From positions 248,001 to 312,000 of the forward strand of contig NZ_JAFIWC010000001.1 in the NCBI RefSeq assembly GCF_017163755.1: DNA of 64,000 bases, in the 5' to 3' direction. How positions within the stretch are numbered: the stretch's first letter is position 1; each line of letters opens with the position of its first letter. This stretch comes from Xanthomonas sp. (lineage in GTDB: Bacteria > Pseudomonadota > Gammaproteobacteria > Xanthomonadales > Xanthomonadaceae). Made by a program: the position numbers and the translations under genes. A model generated the notes under the pieces. It worked only from the letters and a program-made list of their open reading frames with translations, had not been told where the DNA came from and did no database searches. This document shows, piece after piece, positions 39,955-48,143 of this stretch.

Positions 39955-40625
39955 GCGAGCTCGCCGCCGCGACGCGGCGCAGCCGCACGCTGAGCAAGCC
40001 GGAGATCCACGAACTGTTCTCGCGGCTGGCCGAGCTCAATCCCGCGCCGACCACCGAACTGGAGTACCGCACGCCGTTCGAACTGCTGATCGCGGTGATC
40101 CTGTCGGCGCAGGCCACCGACGTGGGCGTCAACAAGGCCACGCGCCGGCTGTATCCGGTGGCCAACACGCCGGCGGCGATCCTGGCGCTGGGCGAGGACG
40201 GCCTCAAGCCCTACATCTCCACCATCGGCCTGTTCAACGCCAAGGCCAAGAACGTCATCGCCACCTGCCGCATCCTGGTCGAGCAATACGCCGGACAGGT
40301 GCCGCGCGAGCGCGCCGCGCTGGAGGCGCTGCCCGGCGTCGGCCGCAAGACCGCGAACGTGGTGCTCAATACCGCCTTCGGCGAGCCGACCATCGCCGTG
40401 GACACGCACATCTTCCGCGTCGCCAACCGCACCGGCCTGGCGCCGGGCAAGGACGTGCGCGCGGTCGAGGACCGGTTGATGAAGGTGGTGCCGGACGCGT
40501 TCAAGCAGGACGCGCACCACTGGCTGATCCTGCACGGGCGCTATGTCTGCAAGGCGCGCCGGCCGGACTGCCCGCAATGCGTGATCCGCGACCTGTGCCG
40601 GTTCAAGGACAAGACGCCCGGCTGA
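39951..40625 (+). CDS. nth: Endonuclease III
   Basis: 224 residues. DNA glycosylase/AP lyase for oxidised pyrimidines. The helix-hairpin-helix LPGVGRKTANVVLN holds the catalytic lysine (GRKTA) and VDTHIFRVANR the catalytic aspartate. The C-terminal [4Fe-4S] cluster is complete: C-x6-C-x2-C-x5-C in CKARRPDCPQCVIRDLC. Start ATGAGCGAGCTCGCC overlaps the preceding gene's stop. Confidence 0.97.
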   Translation: MSELAAATRRSRTLSKPEIHELFSRLAELNPAPTTELEYRTPFELLIAVILSAQATDVGVNKATRRLYPVANTPAAILALGEDGLKPYISTIGLFNAKAKNVIATCRILVEQYAGQVPRERAALEALPGVGRKTANVVLNTAFGEPTIAVDTHIFRVANRTGLAPGKDVRAVEDRLMKVVPDAFKQDAHHWLILHGRYVCKARRPDCPQCVIRDLCRFKDKTPG

Positions 40626-40950
40626 GGGGAAGCCGCCACGGCGAATGGGCGGGGCCACCGCGAGCGGCAGCCCCATGAATGGGGCGCCCGCTCGGTGCAC
40701 TGGATGCACAGCACCAGGATCCGTGGCCTTGTGCCGGCAGACGACCGAACCGGCCATCGCTTGCGTGTCGCGACTGAAGCCGCTCCTACCGGGAGCAGCG
40801 AACCTCCAGATGGCTGGCCGGACGCACTGCAGGAGGGGCTTGAGCCTCGACGCTGGCGACGCCGGGCACCCGCGCTCCGCGCGTCGCGGCTGAAGCCGCT
40901 CCTGCAGTGGCCTTCGGATGGAATCTGGAGCTGCCGATCGCCCCGGCGCC
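40626..40950. repeat. Intergenic stretch with REP-like units
   Basis: 325 bases with no gene. It holds a hairpin GCCCCAT-GA-ATGGGGC (40670-40685) shortly after nth; one REP-like arm GTCGCGACTGAAGCCGCTCC plus TAC (40767-40789); and a complete REP-like pair with arms 40827-40851 and 40883-40907 (CTGCAGGAGGGGCTTGAGCC... against GTCGCGGCTGAAGCCGCTCC...). nth and the SulP operon converge here, and such palindromes may act in transcript termination or stability. Confidence 0.8.
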
Positions 40951-42492
40951 CTATGCTGCGCGCTGCCCCTCCACGCGGCGGTCCAGTTCCTTCCAGTCCA
41001 CCACCAGTTGGCAGCCGCGCGCGGCCGCGTTGCGGCTCCAGTCGCGCAACAGCTCCAGGCAGGCGTGGTCGACGTGGTGCAGCCGCGCCACGTCCAGATG
41101 CAGTTCGGTGTTCGGTGGCAGCTGCTCCAGCGTGCGCGCCATCGTCGGCACGCGCAGGAACGTCGCCGAGCCTTCCAGCGACAGGCGCAGCCTGCCGCCG
41201 CCGGCACCGGCGCCGGCGCGCTCGTCCTCGTGCGCGTGCACGCCCACCTTCAGCCGCGACTGCTGCAACGCCAGGCGCAGCAGCGACAGCGCAAAGCCGG
41301 TCAGCACTCCGGTCAGCAGGTCGGTGGCGACGATCGCGAACGTGGTCGCCAGGTAGATAGCCGCAGTGCCGCGGCCGTATGCCGCCAGCTCGCGCACCTG
41401 CCCCAGCTTGACCATCTTCGCTCCGGTATAGACCAGGATGCCGGCCAGGCACGCCACCGGCGTCATCCGCAGCAGCCACGGCAGCAGCAGCGCGAACACC
41501 AGCAGCCAGCCGCCATGCAGGATCGTGGACATGCGGCTGGCGGCGCCGGCCTGCACGTTGGCCGCGCTGCGCACGATCACCCCGGTCATCGGCAGCGCGC
41601 CCAGAAAGCCGCACAGCATGTTGCCCACGCCCTGCGCCGCCAGCTCGCGGTCGTAGCGGGTGCGCGGGCCGTCGTGCATGCGGTCCACCGCCGCCGCCGA
41701 CAACAGGGTCTCGGCGCTGGCGATGAAGGCGAAGGTGAACGCGGACAGCAGCAAGGTCGCGTCGAACACGCCGAGCAGTTGCGCCACGTCGGGAACGGCG
41801 ATGGCCGAGAACAGGTTCGCCGGCACCTCGACCTTGGCCACGTCCAGGCCCTGCATCTGCACCAGCGCGGTCATCGCCACCACCGCCAGCAACGCGCCGG
41901 GCAGGAAGCGCAGCCGCGCCGGACGCAGCCTGTCCCAGGCGAGGATGATCGCGATCGTGCCCAGCCCGACCGACAGCGCGGTGCGGCCCACGCCCTCGTC
42001 CAGCGCGCGCCACAGCACCGCCGGCAACGCGGCGAAGTTCTCCAGGCCGCGCGCCTTCGGCGCCGCGTCCATCAGCACGTGCGACTGCGAGGCGACGATC
42101 AGGATGCCGATGCCCGAGAGCATGCCGGCGACCACCGCCGGCGAGGTCATGCGGAACCACACCCCGGCCCGGCACAATCCGGCGAGCAGCTGGATCGCGC
42201 CGGCGAGCAGCACCACCGGCCCCAGCGCGGCGACGCCGTGCTGGCGCACCAGCTCGAACACCAGCACCGCCAGGCCCGCGGCCGGGCCGCTGACCTGCAG
42301 CGGCGATCCGGCCAGTACGCCGACCACCAGCCCGCCGACGATGCCGGTGATCAATCCCGCCGCCGGCGGCATGCCCGAGGCGATGGCGATGCCCATGCAC
42401 AGCGGCAGCGCCACCAGGAACACCACCACCGATGCCAGCAGGTCGCGGCCGAACAGGCCGCCGCGCAGATATCCTTCGCGTGTCGATCGCAT
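40951..42492 (-). CDS. SulP family anion transporter
   Basis: 513 residues with 10-12 membrane segments (LLASVVVFLVALPLCMGIAI, SGMPPAAGLITGIVGG, VSGPAAGLAVLVFE) and a C-terminal STAS domain from about residue 400 (LRLSLEGSATFLRVPTMART, ELHLDVARLHHVDHACLELL). The start is the ATG at 42492: a perfect AAGGAGG lies 7 bases before it, while the in-frame ATG at 42510 has none. SulP proteins carry sulfate or bicarbonate. It follows a carbonic anhydrase gene by 14 bases, which favours bicarbonate. Confidence 0.93.
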   Translation of the reverse strand: MRSTREGYLRGGLFGRDLLASVVVFLVALPLCMGIAIASGMPPAAGLITGIVGGLVVGVLAGSPLQVSGPAAGLAVLVFELVRQHGVAALGPVVLLAGAIQLLAGLCRAGVWFRMTSPAVVAGMLSGIGILIVASQSHVLMDAAPKARGLENFAALPAVLWRALDEGVGRTALSVGLGTIAIILAWDRLRPARLRFLPGALLAVVAMTALVQMQGLDVAKVEVPANLFSAIAVPDVAQLLGVFDATLLLSAFTFAFIASAETLLSAAAVDRMHDGPRTRYDRELAAQGVGNMLCGFLGALPMTGVIVRSAANVQAGAASRMSTILHGGWLLVFALLLPWLLRMTPVACLAGILVYTGAKMVKLGQVRELAAYGRGTAAIYLATTFAIVATDLLTGVLTGFALSLLRLALQQSRLKVGVHAHEDERAGAGAGGGRLRLSLEGSATFLRVPTMARTLEQLPPNTELHLDVARLHHVDHACLELLRDWSRNAAARGCQLVVDWKELDRRVEGQRAA

Positions 42493-42506
42493 CGTGCCGG
42501 CCTCCT

Positions 42507-43193
42507 TCATGCGGCGACGCCGCCCACCGCCTGCGCCAGGCGCGGCCGCGGGGTGGCTTCGGGGGTGCGGCCGCTGTCGGGCAGCAGCGGCACGAAACGG
42601 CCGTGCTCGGCGTCGAACGCGCGGATCTCGCCGTGCGCGATGTCGTAGATCCAGCCGTGGATGCGCAGCGTGCCGCTGGCCAGGCGCGCCGCCACCACCG
42701 GCTGCGTGCGCAGGTGGTCGAGCTGCGACACCACGTTCTCCTCGGTCAGGCAGGCCAACGCGGCGTCGCTGTGCGGCTCGTGGCCGTGCTGCGCGGCGAC
42801 GTGGCGCGCGCTGTCGGTGTGCTTGAGCCATGCCGCCACCGTGGGCACGCCCTCCAGCGACTCGGGCCTGAGCACCGCCTTCATCGCCCCGCAGTCGCTG
42901 TGGCCGCAGACCACGATGTGCTTGACCTCCAGCACCGCCACCGCGTACTCGATCGCCGCGACCACGCCGCTGACGTGCTGCGAATACGGCGGCACGACGT
43001 TGCCGACGTTGCGGTAGACGAACAGTTCGCCCGGCTGGGTGGAGAACATCAACTCCGGCATCACCCGCGAATCGGCGCAGGTGACGAACAGGGTATGCGG
43101 GGTCTGGCCGGCGGCCAGTTGCCGGAACAGGCCGCGCTGGCGCGGATAGACCTCCTTGCGGAAGTGGCGAAAACCGTTCAACAGACTTTCCAT
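42507..43193 (-). CDS. Beta-class carbonic anhydrase
   Basis: 228 residues. Zinc ligands C39 (VTCADSR), H98 and C101 (CGHSDCGAMK) and the dyad D41/R43 are all present, so it should interconvert CO2 and bicarbonate in the cytoplasm. The start MESLLNGFRHFRKEVYPRQR is at 43193. It is the first gene of a two-gene operon with the SulP transporter. Such pairs, and natural SulP-carbonic anhydrase fusions, occur in many bacteria and are linked to bicarbonate supply. Confidence 0.95.
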   Translation of the reverse strand: MESLLNGFRHFRKEVYPRQRGLFRQLAAGQTPHTLFVTCADSRVMPELMFSTQPGELFVYRNVGNVVPPYSQHVSGVVAAIEYAVAVLEVKHIVVCGHSDCGAMKAVLRPESLEGVPTVAAWLKHTDSARHVAAQHGHEPHSDAALACLTEENVVSQLDHLRTQPVVAARLASGTLRIHGWIYDIAHGEIRAFDAEHGRFVPLLPDSGRTPEATPRPRLAQAVGGVAA

Positions 43194-43300
43194 GGGGCAC
43201 CTCGGAACAGGGGGATGGGGAGAGCGTCGCCGCGGCAGTGCGCCGCAGAACTCAAGGAAGCGATAGGGACGGGTGGATGCCGGCGCGAGGGCGCGGCGGA

Positions 43301-43687
43301 TCAGGCGGTCGCGACCGGGCGCCGGCGACAAGGAGGCCGCAACCACGACGGCAGGTCGCCGCCATGGCTGCGTCGCGTGGCCGGCTCGGGCCGCATCGGC
43401 AGCGCACGCGCGAAGCGCCGCAGCAACGGCGGCAGCATCGGCGTGTCGTCGTAGACGTTCTGGTCGCCCGGGTCGGCCACGTGTCCGGGCATTGCCGGAT
43501 CGGCGTGCGCATCCGCGCCGGCGGCGGCCTGCGCCTGCGGCATCTGCCCGGCGTCGGCGCACGACGCTGGCATCGACGGCATCGCTGCCACATCCGGCGC
43601 CGCGATCCCCCATAGCGTCGGCAGCGCCGCGGCCAGCAGCACGGCGAGCGACAGCATCAGCATCCAACAGGTGGCCTGCATCCTCAT
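43301..43687 (-). CDS. Possible small Met/His-containing exported protein
   Basis: 128 residues. The N-terminus is a hydrophobic signal or anchor (MRMQATCWMLMLSLAVLLAA, then ALPTLWG). After it come a Met/Pro/His/Asp-rich linker (MPSMPASCADAGQMPQAQAA, PAMPGHVADPGDQNVYDDTP) and an arginine/proline tail. Metal binding is conceivable, but no family was recognised and the GC-rich tail could be spurious coding. It lies between the carbonic anhydrase and the Pho-regulated porin, on the minus strand, 107 bases before the anhydrase start. Confidence 0.45.
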   Translation of the reverse strand: MRMQATCWMLMLSLAVLLAAALPTLWGIAAPDVAAMPSMPASCADAGQMPQAQAAAGADAHADPAMPGHVADPGDQNVYDDTPMLPPLLRRFARALPMRPEPATRRSHGGDLPSWLRPPCRRRPVATA

Positions 43688-43924
43688 GCGTCCACGCTAG
43701 CCAAGGCCGCGCGCATGCGGAAGTGGTGCAGCGCACAAATCGGCCGATACGCTGGCGCAACCGCGAGACGATGCGCCACTGTGTGATCGCGTTCCGCAGA
43801 AAACGCGCGACGCACGCTTCGTTTTCGCGCCTGCCATCTGCGCGCCATCTGCGCGCAACATCGCCGGCGTTCAATCGTCGCGTGCGATCTCGACCGGCAT
43901 TGCCGTGCGTCGGTAATGTTGCAG

Positions 43925-43957
43925 TGTCACATTTACGCAATCTTCACATATTAGCCT
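43925..43957 (+). promoter_or_regulatory. Possible Pho box upstream of the OprO-like porin
   Basis: TGTCACATTTA (43925-43935), CGCAATCTTCA, CATATTAGCCT: 11-bp spaced units of which the first is a good TGTCA half and the second a weaker CGCAA. It lies 63 bases before the porin ATG in an AT-rich island. PhoB control is inferred; the evidence is weaker than for the two pstS genes. Confidence 0.45.
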
Positions 43958-43987
43958 GCGCGCATCTTCCCACCGCCCAGGCAACCC

Positions 43988-45238
43988 ATGAAACTGTCTC
44001 GCACCCTCCTCTCGGCAGCCGTGCTCACCGCCGTGTTCGCGCCGGCCGCGCAAGCGGAAATCGCCATCGACGTGATCGGCGGCTCGGAAATCTCCTTCGA
44101 GGGCCTGTTCCAGGTCGACGGCAACTGGTACGACAACGACATCCAGGATCTCAACGGCGCGATCGGCGCCAACGGCAAGGATTCGGAGTTCGGCCTGCGC
44201 CGCGCCGAGCTGGTGCTCAAGGGCAAGGGCCCGGGCAACATCGAGTGGGTCGCCGGCTACGACGCCAGCACGCTGAAGGACGTGTCCATCCAGGGCACCA
44301 CCGTGCGCAGCAGCGGCAAGTTCCTCGACACCAACATCAAGTACAAGTTCGGCGGCAACAGCAACCACTTCGTCCAGCTGGGCCAGTACAAGCAGCCCAA
44401 CAGCCTGGAAGAGCTGTCCAGCACCAAGAACAACGACTTCATCTCCAAGTCCTCGGTCACCAACACCTATGCGGTGGCGCGCCGCCTGGGCGCCGCCTAC
44501 GGCGTGGGCGACAACAACTGGAGCGTGACCGCCAGCGCGTTCGGCCGCGAGCTGACCCGCAACCTGGCCCACGGCAGCGGCTACGGCGCGCGCGGCACCT
44601 TCGCGCCGATCAACGAGTCCGGCAACATCCTGCATTTCGGCCTGAGCTACGTGAACTACGACACCGACGCCGACACGCTGCGCCTGCGCGCGCGTCCGAA
44701 CGCGGACCTGGCGACGGTGCGCCTGGTGGACAGCGGCAGCCTGACCAATACCGACCGCATCGGCGTGATCGGCGGCGAAGCGATGTGGGTCACCGGCCCG
44801 TTCAAGGCGCAGGGCGAGTACTACAACGCCAAGGTCGAGCGCAACGGCGCCAGCGACAACTACAGCAACGACGGCTGGTACGTCAGCGGCGTGTGGAACA
44901 TCACCGGCGAGACCTGGGGCTACAGGGGCGGCGTGCCGACCACCCCGCTGCCGAACGAACCGGCCAGCGGCATGTGGCAGCTGGGCGTGCGCTACGACAG
45001 CATCGACCTCAACGACGGCAACCTGGTGCCGCGCGCCACCGGCGCCCCGCTGGTCGACGGCGTGCTCGGCGGCAAGATGGACACCTGGACGGTCGGCGCC
45101 AACTGGTACTGGCGCTCCAACTTCAAGTTCGCGCTGAACTACGTGATGGTCGACAGCGAGAAGTACAGCAGCGCGGTCCGTGGCAACGTGTCGGACAAGC
45201 CGAACATCCTCGAAGCGCGCGCGCAGTTCTACTGGTAA
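43988..45238 (+). CDS. oprO: OprP/OprO-type phosphate/polyphosphate-selective porin
   Basis: 416 residues. The signal peptide is MKLSRTLLSAAVLTAVFAPAAQA, cut before EIAIDV. The mature protein is a beta-barrel with alternating aromatic strands (FNLGLS-like: SKFLDTNIKYKFGGNSNHF, VQLGQYKQPNSLEELSSTK). It ends in ARAQFYW, the C-terminal aromatic signal of outer-membrane proteins. KQPNSLEELSSTKNNDF is typical of OprP/OprO. It forms a trimeric outer-membrane channel for phosphate or polyphosphate. Located 172 bases upstream of pstS, it supplies the periplasm for the Pst transporter. Confidence 0.94.
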   Translation: MKLSRTLLSAAVLTAVFAPAAQAEIAIDVIGGSEISFEGLFQVDGNWYDNDIQDLNGAIGANGKDSEFGLRRAELVLKGKGPGNIEWVAGYDASTLKDVSIQGTTVRSSGKFLDTNIKYKFGGNSNHFVQLGQYKQPNSLEELSSTKNNDFISKSSVTNTYAVARRLGAAYGVGDNNWSVTASAFGRELTRNLAHGSGYGARGTFAPINESGNILHFGLSYVNYDTDADTLRLRARPNADLATVRLVDSGSLTNTDRIGVIGGEAMWVTGPFKAQGEYYNAKVERNGASDNYSNDGWYVSGVWNITGETWGYRGGVPTTPLPNEPASGMWQLGVRYDSIDLNDGNLVPRATGAPLVDGVLGGKMDTWTVGANWYWRSNFKFALNYVMVDSEKYSSAVRGNVSDKPNILEARAQFYW

Positions 45239-45313
45239 TCCGCGGCCGCTGCCTGCGGCCTTCCGAGCGCGGCGGCGACGCCGCGCTCCTCCCCGAACGC
45301 AATACCGCAGCGG

Positions 45314-45368
45314 CGTCATGCGCCGGTCATGGACCGGCCGCGGCGCCGTCATCGAACGGTTATGTAAT
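45314..45368 (+). promoter_or_regulatory. Pho-box-like 11-bp repeat array upstream of the first pstS
   Basis: Five consecutive 11-base units starting at 45314: CGTCATGCGCC, GGTCATGGACC, GGCCGCGGCGC, CGTCATCGAAC, GGTTATGTAAT. Four of five begin with a GTCA-like core (CGTCA, GGTCA, CGTCA, GGTTA), the helical-phase spacing of PhoB half-sites. The array ends 42 bases before the GTG start at 45411. Confidence 0.65.
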
Positions 45369-45410
45369 GGCCGTCTGCGGCCACCCGCCCATCCTTTCAG
45401 GAGTTTCCTC

Positions 45411-46430
45411 GTGATCTTCTCGCTCAAGTCCCGCGTCTTGGCTGCCGCCGTCGCCGCGTCGTTCGTGTTCTCCGCCAACGCCGCCGACGTCACCGGCGCG
45501 GGCGCCTCGTTCATCTACCCGGTGATGTCGAAGTGGTCGGCCGACTACAACGCCGCCACCGGCAAGAAGGTCAACTACCAGTCGATCGGTTCGGGCGGCG
45601 GCATCGCCCAGATCAAGGCGGCCACGGTCGACTTCGGTTCGTCCGATGCGCCGCTGAAGCCCGAAGAGCTGGCCGCGGCCGGCCTGGCGCAGTTCCCGTC
45701 GGTGATCGGCGGCGTGGTGCCGGTGGTCAATGTGCAGGGCATCGCGCCGGGCGCGCTGAAGCTGGACGGCAAGACCCTGGGCGACATCTTCCTGGGCAAG
45801 GTCAAGACCTGGAACGACCCGGCGATCGCCGCGCTGAACCCGGGCCTGAAGCTGCCCGACGGCAAGATCACCGTGGTGCACCGCTCCGACGGTTCGGGCA
45901 CCAGCTTCAACTTCACCAACTACCTGTCCAAGGTCAACCCGGACTGGAAGAGCAAGGTCGGCGAAGGCACCGCGGTGCAGTGGCCGGTCGGCATCGGCGG
46001 CAAGGGCAACGAGGGCGTGGCCGCCTACGTCAAGCAGATCAAGGGCGGCATCGGCTACGTCGAACTGTCCTACGCGCTGCAGAACAAGATGTCCTACACC
46101 TCGATGAAGAACGCCTCGGGCAAGTTCGTGCAGCCCAGCGACGAGAGCTTCGCCGCCGCGGCCGCCAGCGCCGACTGGGCCAGCGCCAAGGACTTCTACT
46201 TGGTGATGACCAACGCCCCGGGCGACGCCTCGTGGCCGATCACCGCGACCAACTTCATCCTGGTCCACAAGCAGCCGAAGAACCCGGCCAGCGCCAAGGC
46301 CACCAAGGAGTTCTTCAAGTGGGTCTACGCCAGCGGCGACGCCCAGGCCAAGCAGCTGGACTACGTGCCGCTGCCGGACGCGTTGGTCAAGCAGATCGAT
46401 ACGTACTGGAGCAGCAACCTGAAGTATTGA
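45411..46430 (+). CDS. pstS: Phosphate ABC transporter substrate-binding protein PstS (soluble form)
   Basis: 339 residues from a GTG at 45411 with AGGAG 7 bases upstream. Signal peptide MIFSLKSRVLAAAVAASFVF, ending ANAADV; no lipobox, so a free periplasmic protein. Phosphate contacts: AGASFIYPVMSKW, SIGSGGGIAQI, DFGSSDAPL and HRSDGSGTSFNFTNYLSKV, all matching E. coli PstS. It binds inorganic phosphate and hands it to PstCA. A strong terminator follows, which separates it from the second pstS; the two proteins are clearly paralogues. Confidence 0.96.
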   Translation: MIFSLKSRVLAAAVAASFVFSANAADVTGAGASFIYPVMSKWSADYNAATGKKVNYQSIGSGGGIAQIKAATVDFGSSDAPLKPEELAAAGLAQFPSVIGGVVPVVNVQGIAPGALKLDGKTLGDIFLGKVKTWNDPAIAALNPGLKLPDGKITVVHRSDGSGTSFNFTNYLSKVNPDWKSKVGEGTAVQWPVGIGGKGNEGVAAYVKQIKGGIGYVELSYALQNKMSYTSMKNASGKFVQPSDESFAAAAASADWASAKDFYLVMTNAPGDASWPITATNFILVHKQPKNPASAKATKEFFKWVYASGDAQAKQLDYVPLPDALVKQIDTYWSSNLKY

Positions 46431-46466
46431 TCGGCGGGTCTCTCTCCCCCAGCCGGTCGACACGGG

Positions 46467-46499
46467 ACGCGGGCCTCTCACGGGGCCCGCGTTTTTTTT
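46467..46499 (+). terminator. Rho-independent terminator after the first pstS
   Basis: Stem ACGCGGGCC (46467-46475)/GGCCCGCGT (46484-46492) and eight T (46492-46499). It lies 37 bases after the stop. It should make the first pstS a separate transcript, or limit read-through into the second pstS-pstCAB unit. The 46431-46804 gap also holds the second Pho-box array and no gene. Confidence 0.92.
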
Positions 46500-46722
46500 G
46501 TTCCTTCTTCCACCGGGAGAGGCTGCGCGCAGGCGGATGAGCGCGTCCGAAGCGTCCCGCGAAGGACGCCTCGGGACCCGCCGCGACGGGCGAACGAGCC
46601 GGCCGCGCTGCGCGAGACGTTCGCCCCGCCCCCCGCCCGGCCCTCCTGCCGGCGTGAACGGCCGGGCCAGGCTGACGCGCAACCGGCTGTTTTCCTTGAC
46701 CAATTTCACGTACCGGCAGCCG

Positions 46723-46755
46723 CGTCATGAGGCTGTAACAAAAACATCATTTCAT
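46723..46755 (+). promoter_or_regulatory. Pho-box-like 11-bp repeat array upstream of the second pstS
   Basis: Three consecutive 11-base units: CGTCATGAGGC, TGTAACAAAAA, CATCATTTCAT. The first two resemble the two halves of a Pho box (CGTCAT, TGTAAC) with exact 11-bp phase, AT-rich in the second half as in known boxes. The array ends 49 bases before the start at 46805. Confidence 0.7.
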
Positions 46756-46804
46756 AGCCCGCATCCGCCGGACATCCGGCCATCTTCGCCCACGGAGTGA
46801 CTCC

Positions 46805-47905
46805 ATGAAACTGCAGCCGGCGCGCTTTGCCGTACTGTCCCTTGCCCTCGCTGTCGCCGTCGCCGCCTGCCAGCCGGGCAACGGCGACAAGCCGCAGTCC
46901 TCCGCCGACGCGGGCAGCAGCGCGCCCGCCGCCGCTCCGGCCGCCGGCGACAAGGCCATCGCCGAGATCTCCGGCGCCGGTGCGTCCTTCATCTATCCGC
47001 TGGTGTCCAAGTGGTCGGCCGACTACAACGCCGCCACCGGCAACAAGATCAACTACCAGTCGATCGGTTCCGGCGGCGGCATCGCCCAGATCAAGGCCGG
47101 CACGGTCGACTTCGGCTCCTCCGACAAGCCGCTGGACAGCGCCGAGCTGGCCGCCGCCGGCCTGGGCCAGTTCCCGTCGGCGATCGGCGGCGTGGTGCCG
47201 GTGGTCAACCTGGAAGGCATGGAGTCGGGCAAGCTGAAGCTGACCGGCGCGGTGCTGGCCGACATCTTCCTGGGCAAGATCACCAAGTGGAACGACCCGG
47301 CGATCGCCGCGCTCAATGCCGGCACCGCCCTGCCCGACACCAAGATCAACCTGGTGCACCGTTCCGACGGCTCCGGCACCAGCTTCAACTTCACCAACTA
47401 CCTGTCCAAGCTCAGCCCGGAGTGGAAGAGCAAGGTCGGCGAAGGCACCTCGGTGCAGTGGCCCGGCGGCGTCGGCGGCAAGGGCAACGAAGGCGTGGCC
47501 TCGTACGTGCAGCAGATCAAGGGGTCGATCGGCTACGTCGAACTGGCCTACGCGCTGCAGAACAACATGCCGTACGCGTCGCTGCAGAACGCCGCCGGCA
47601 ACTGGGTGCAGCCCAACGCCGACAGCTTCGCCGCGGCTGCCGCGTCGGCCGACTGGGCCAACGCCAAGGACTTCAACCTGGTCATCACCAATGCGCCGGG
47701 CGCGCAGGCGTGGCCGATCACCGCGACCAACTTCATGCTGATGCACAAGCAGCCCAAGGACGCGGCGCGCAGCAAGGCCACGCTGGAGTTCTTCAAGTGG
47801 GCCTTCGAGAAGGGCCAGCCGCAGGCCAGCGAACTGCACTACGTGCCGCTGCCGCCGGAGCTGGTGCAGCAGATCGAGGCCTACTGGGCCAAGGAATTCA
47901 AGTAA
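46805..47905 (+). CDS. pstS: Phosphate-binding lipoprotein PstS (second copy)
   Basis: 366 residues. N-terminus MKLQPARFAVLSLALAVAVA then AC: a lipobox (AVAAC, Cys 22), so this paralogue is membrane-anchored, unlike the first. A Ser/Ala/Pro-rich tether (DAGSSAPAAAPAAGDK) precedes the binding domain, which keeps every phosphate motif: GAGASFIYPLVSKW, SIGSGGGIAQIKAG, DFGSSDKPL, HRSDGSGTSFNFTNYLSKL. The two proteins are about 75 % alike by eye over the domain. It is followed by pstC after 238 bases that hold two repeat hairpins. Confidence 0.96.
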   Translation: MKLQPARFAVLSLALAVAVAACQPGNGDKPQSSADAGSSAPAAAPAAGDKAIAEISGAGASFIYPLVSKWSADYNAATGNKINYQSIGSGGGIAQIKAGTVDFGSSDKPLDSAELAAAGLGQFPSAIGGVVPVVNLEGMESGKLKLTGAVLADIFLGKITKWNDPAIAALNAGTALPDTKINLVHRSDGSGTSFNFTNYLSKLSPEWKSKVGEGTSVQWPGGVGGKGNEGVASYVQQIKGSIGYVELAYALQNNMPYASLQNAAGNWVQPNADSFAAAAASADWANAKDFNLVITNAPGAQAWPITATNFMLMHKQPKDAARSKATLEFFKWAFEKGQPQASELHYVPLPPELVQQIEAYWAKEFK

Positions 47906-48038
47906 TGCCACGCGCGCTCGCCGACAGCGGCGAGCGCGCCTGCGCGGGGCCGGTTTCGCAACGGATGCGGACCGGCGCCCGGGCTGCCGCCATCCGGCAG
48001 CCGACGTTGCACCGGTACGACGTACTCCGAACTTTCGG

Positions 48039-48126
48039 GTTCCCGCCTGCGCGGGAACTACGCCAGCCACTCGCCGCGACCGGCCACCCCCGCCGCGGCC
48101 ACGACCGATCCCCGCCTGCGCGGGAT
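48039..48126. repeat. Two CCCGCCTGCGCGGG hairpins between the second pstS and pstC
   Basis: Copy 1: GTTCCCGC-CTGC-GCGGGAAC (48039-48058), perfect 8-bp stem. Copy 2: ATCCCCGC-CTGC-GCGGGAT (48108-48126), one bulge. These resemble the common proteobacterial intergenic CCCGCCTGCGCGGGA repeat. They may reduce read-through from the abundantly needed binding-protein mRNA into the permease genes. Confidence 0.75.
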
Positions 48127-48143
48127 TCGGCGACACCGAGCCC

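Noticed and set aside
40767-40907. Repeated GAAGCCGCTCCT units considered as a CRISPR array
   Set aside because: Only three units, in alternating orientation with unequal spacing and palindromic cores: REP-like elements, not direct repeats with spacers.
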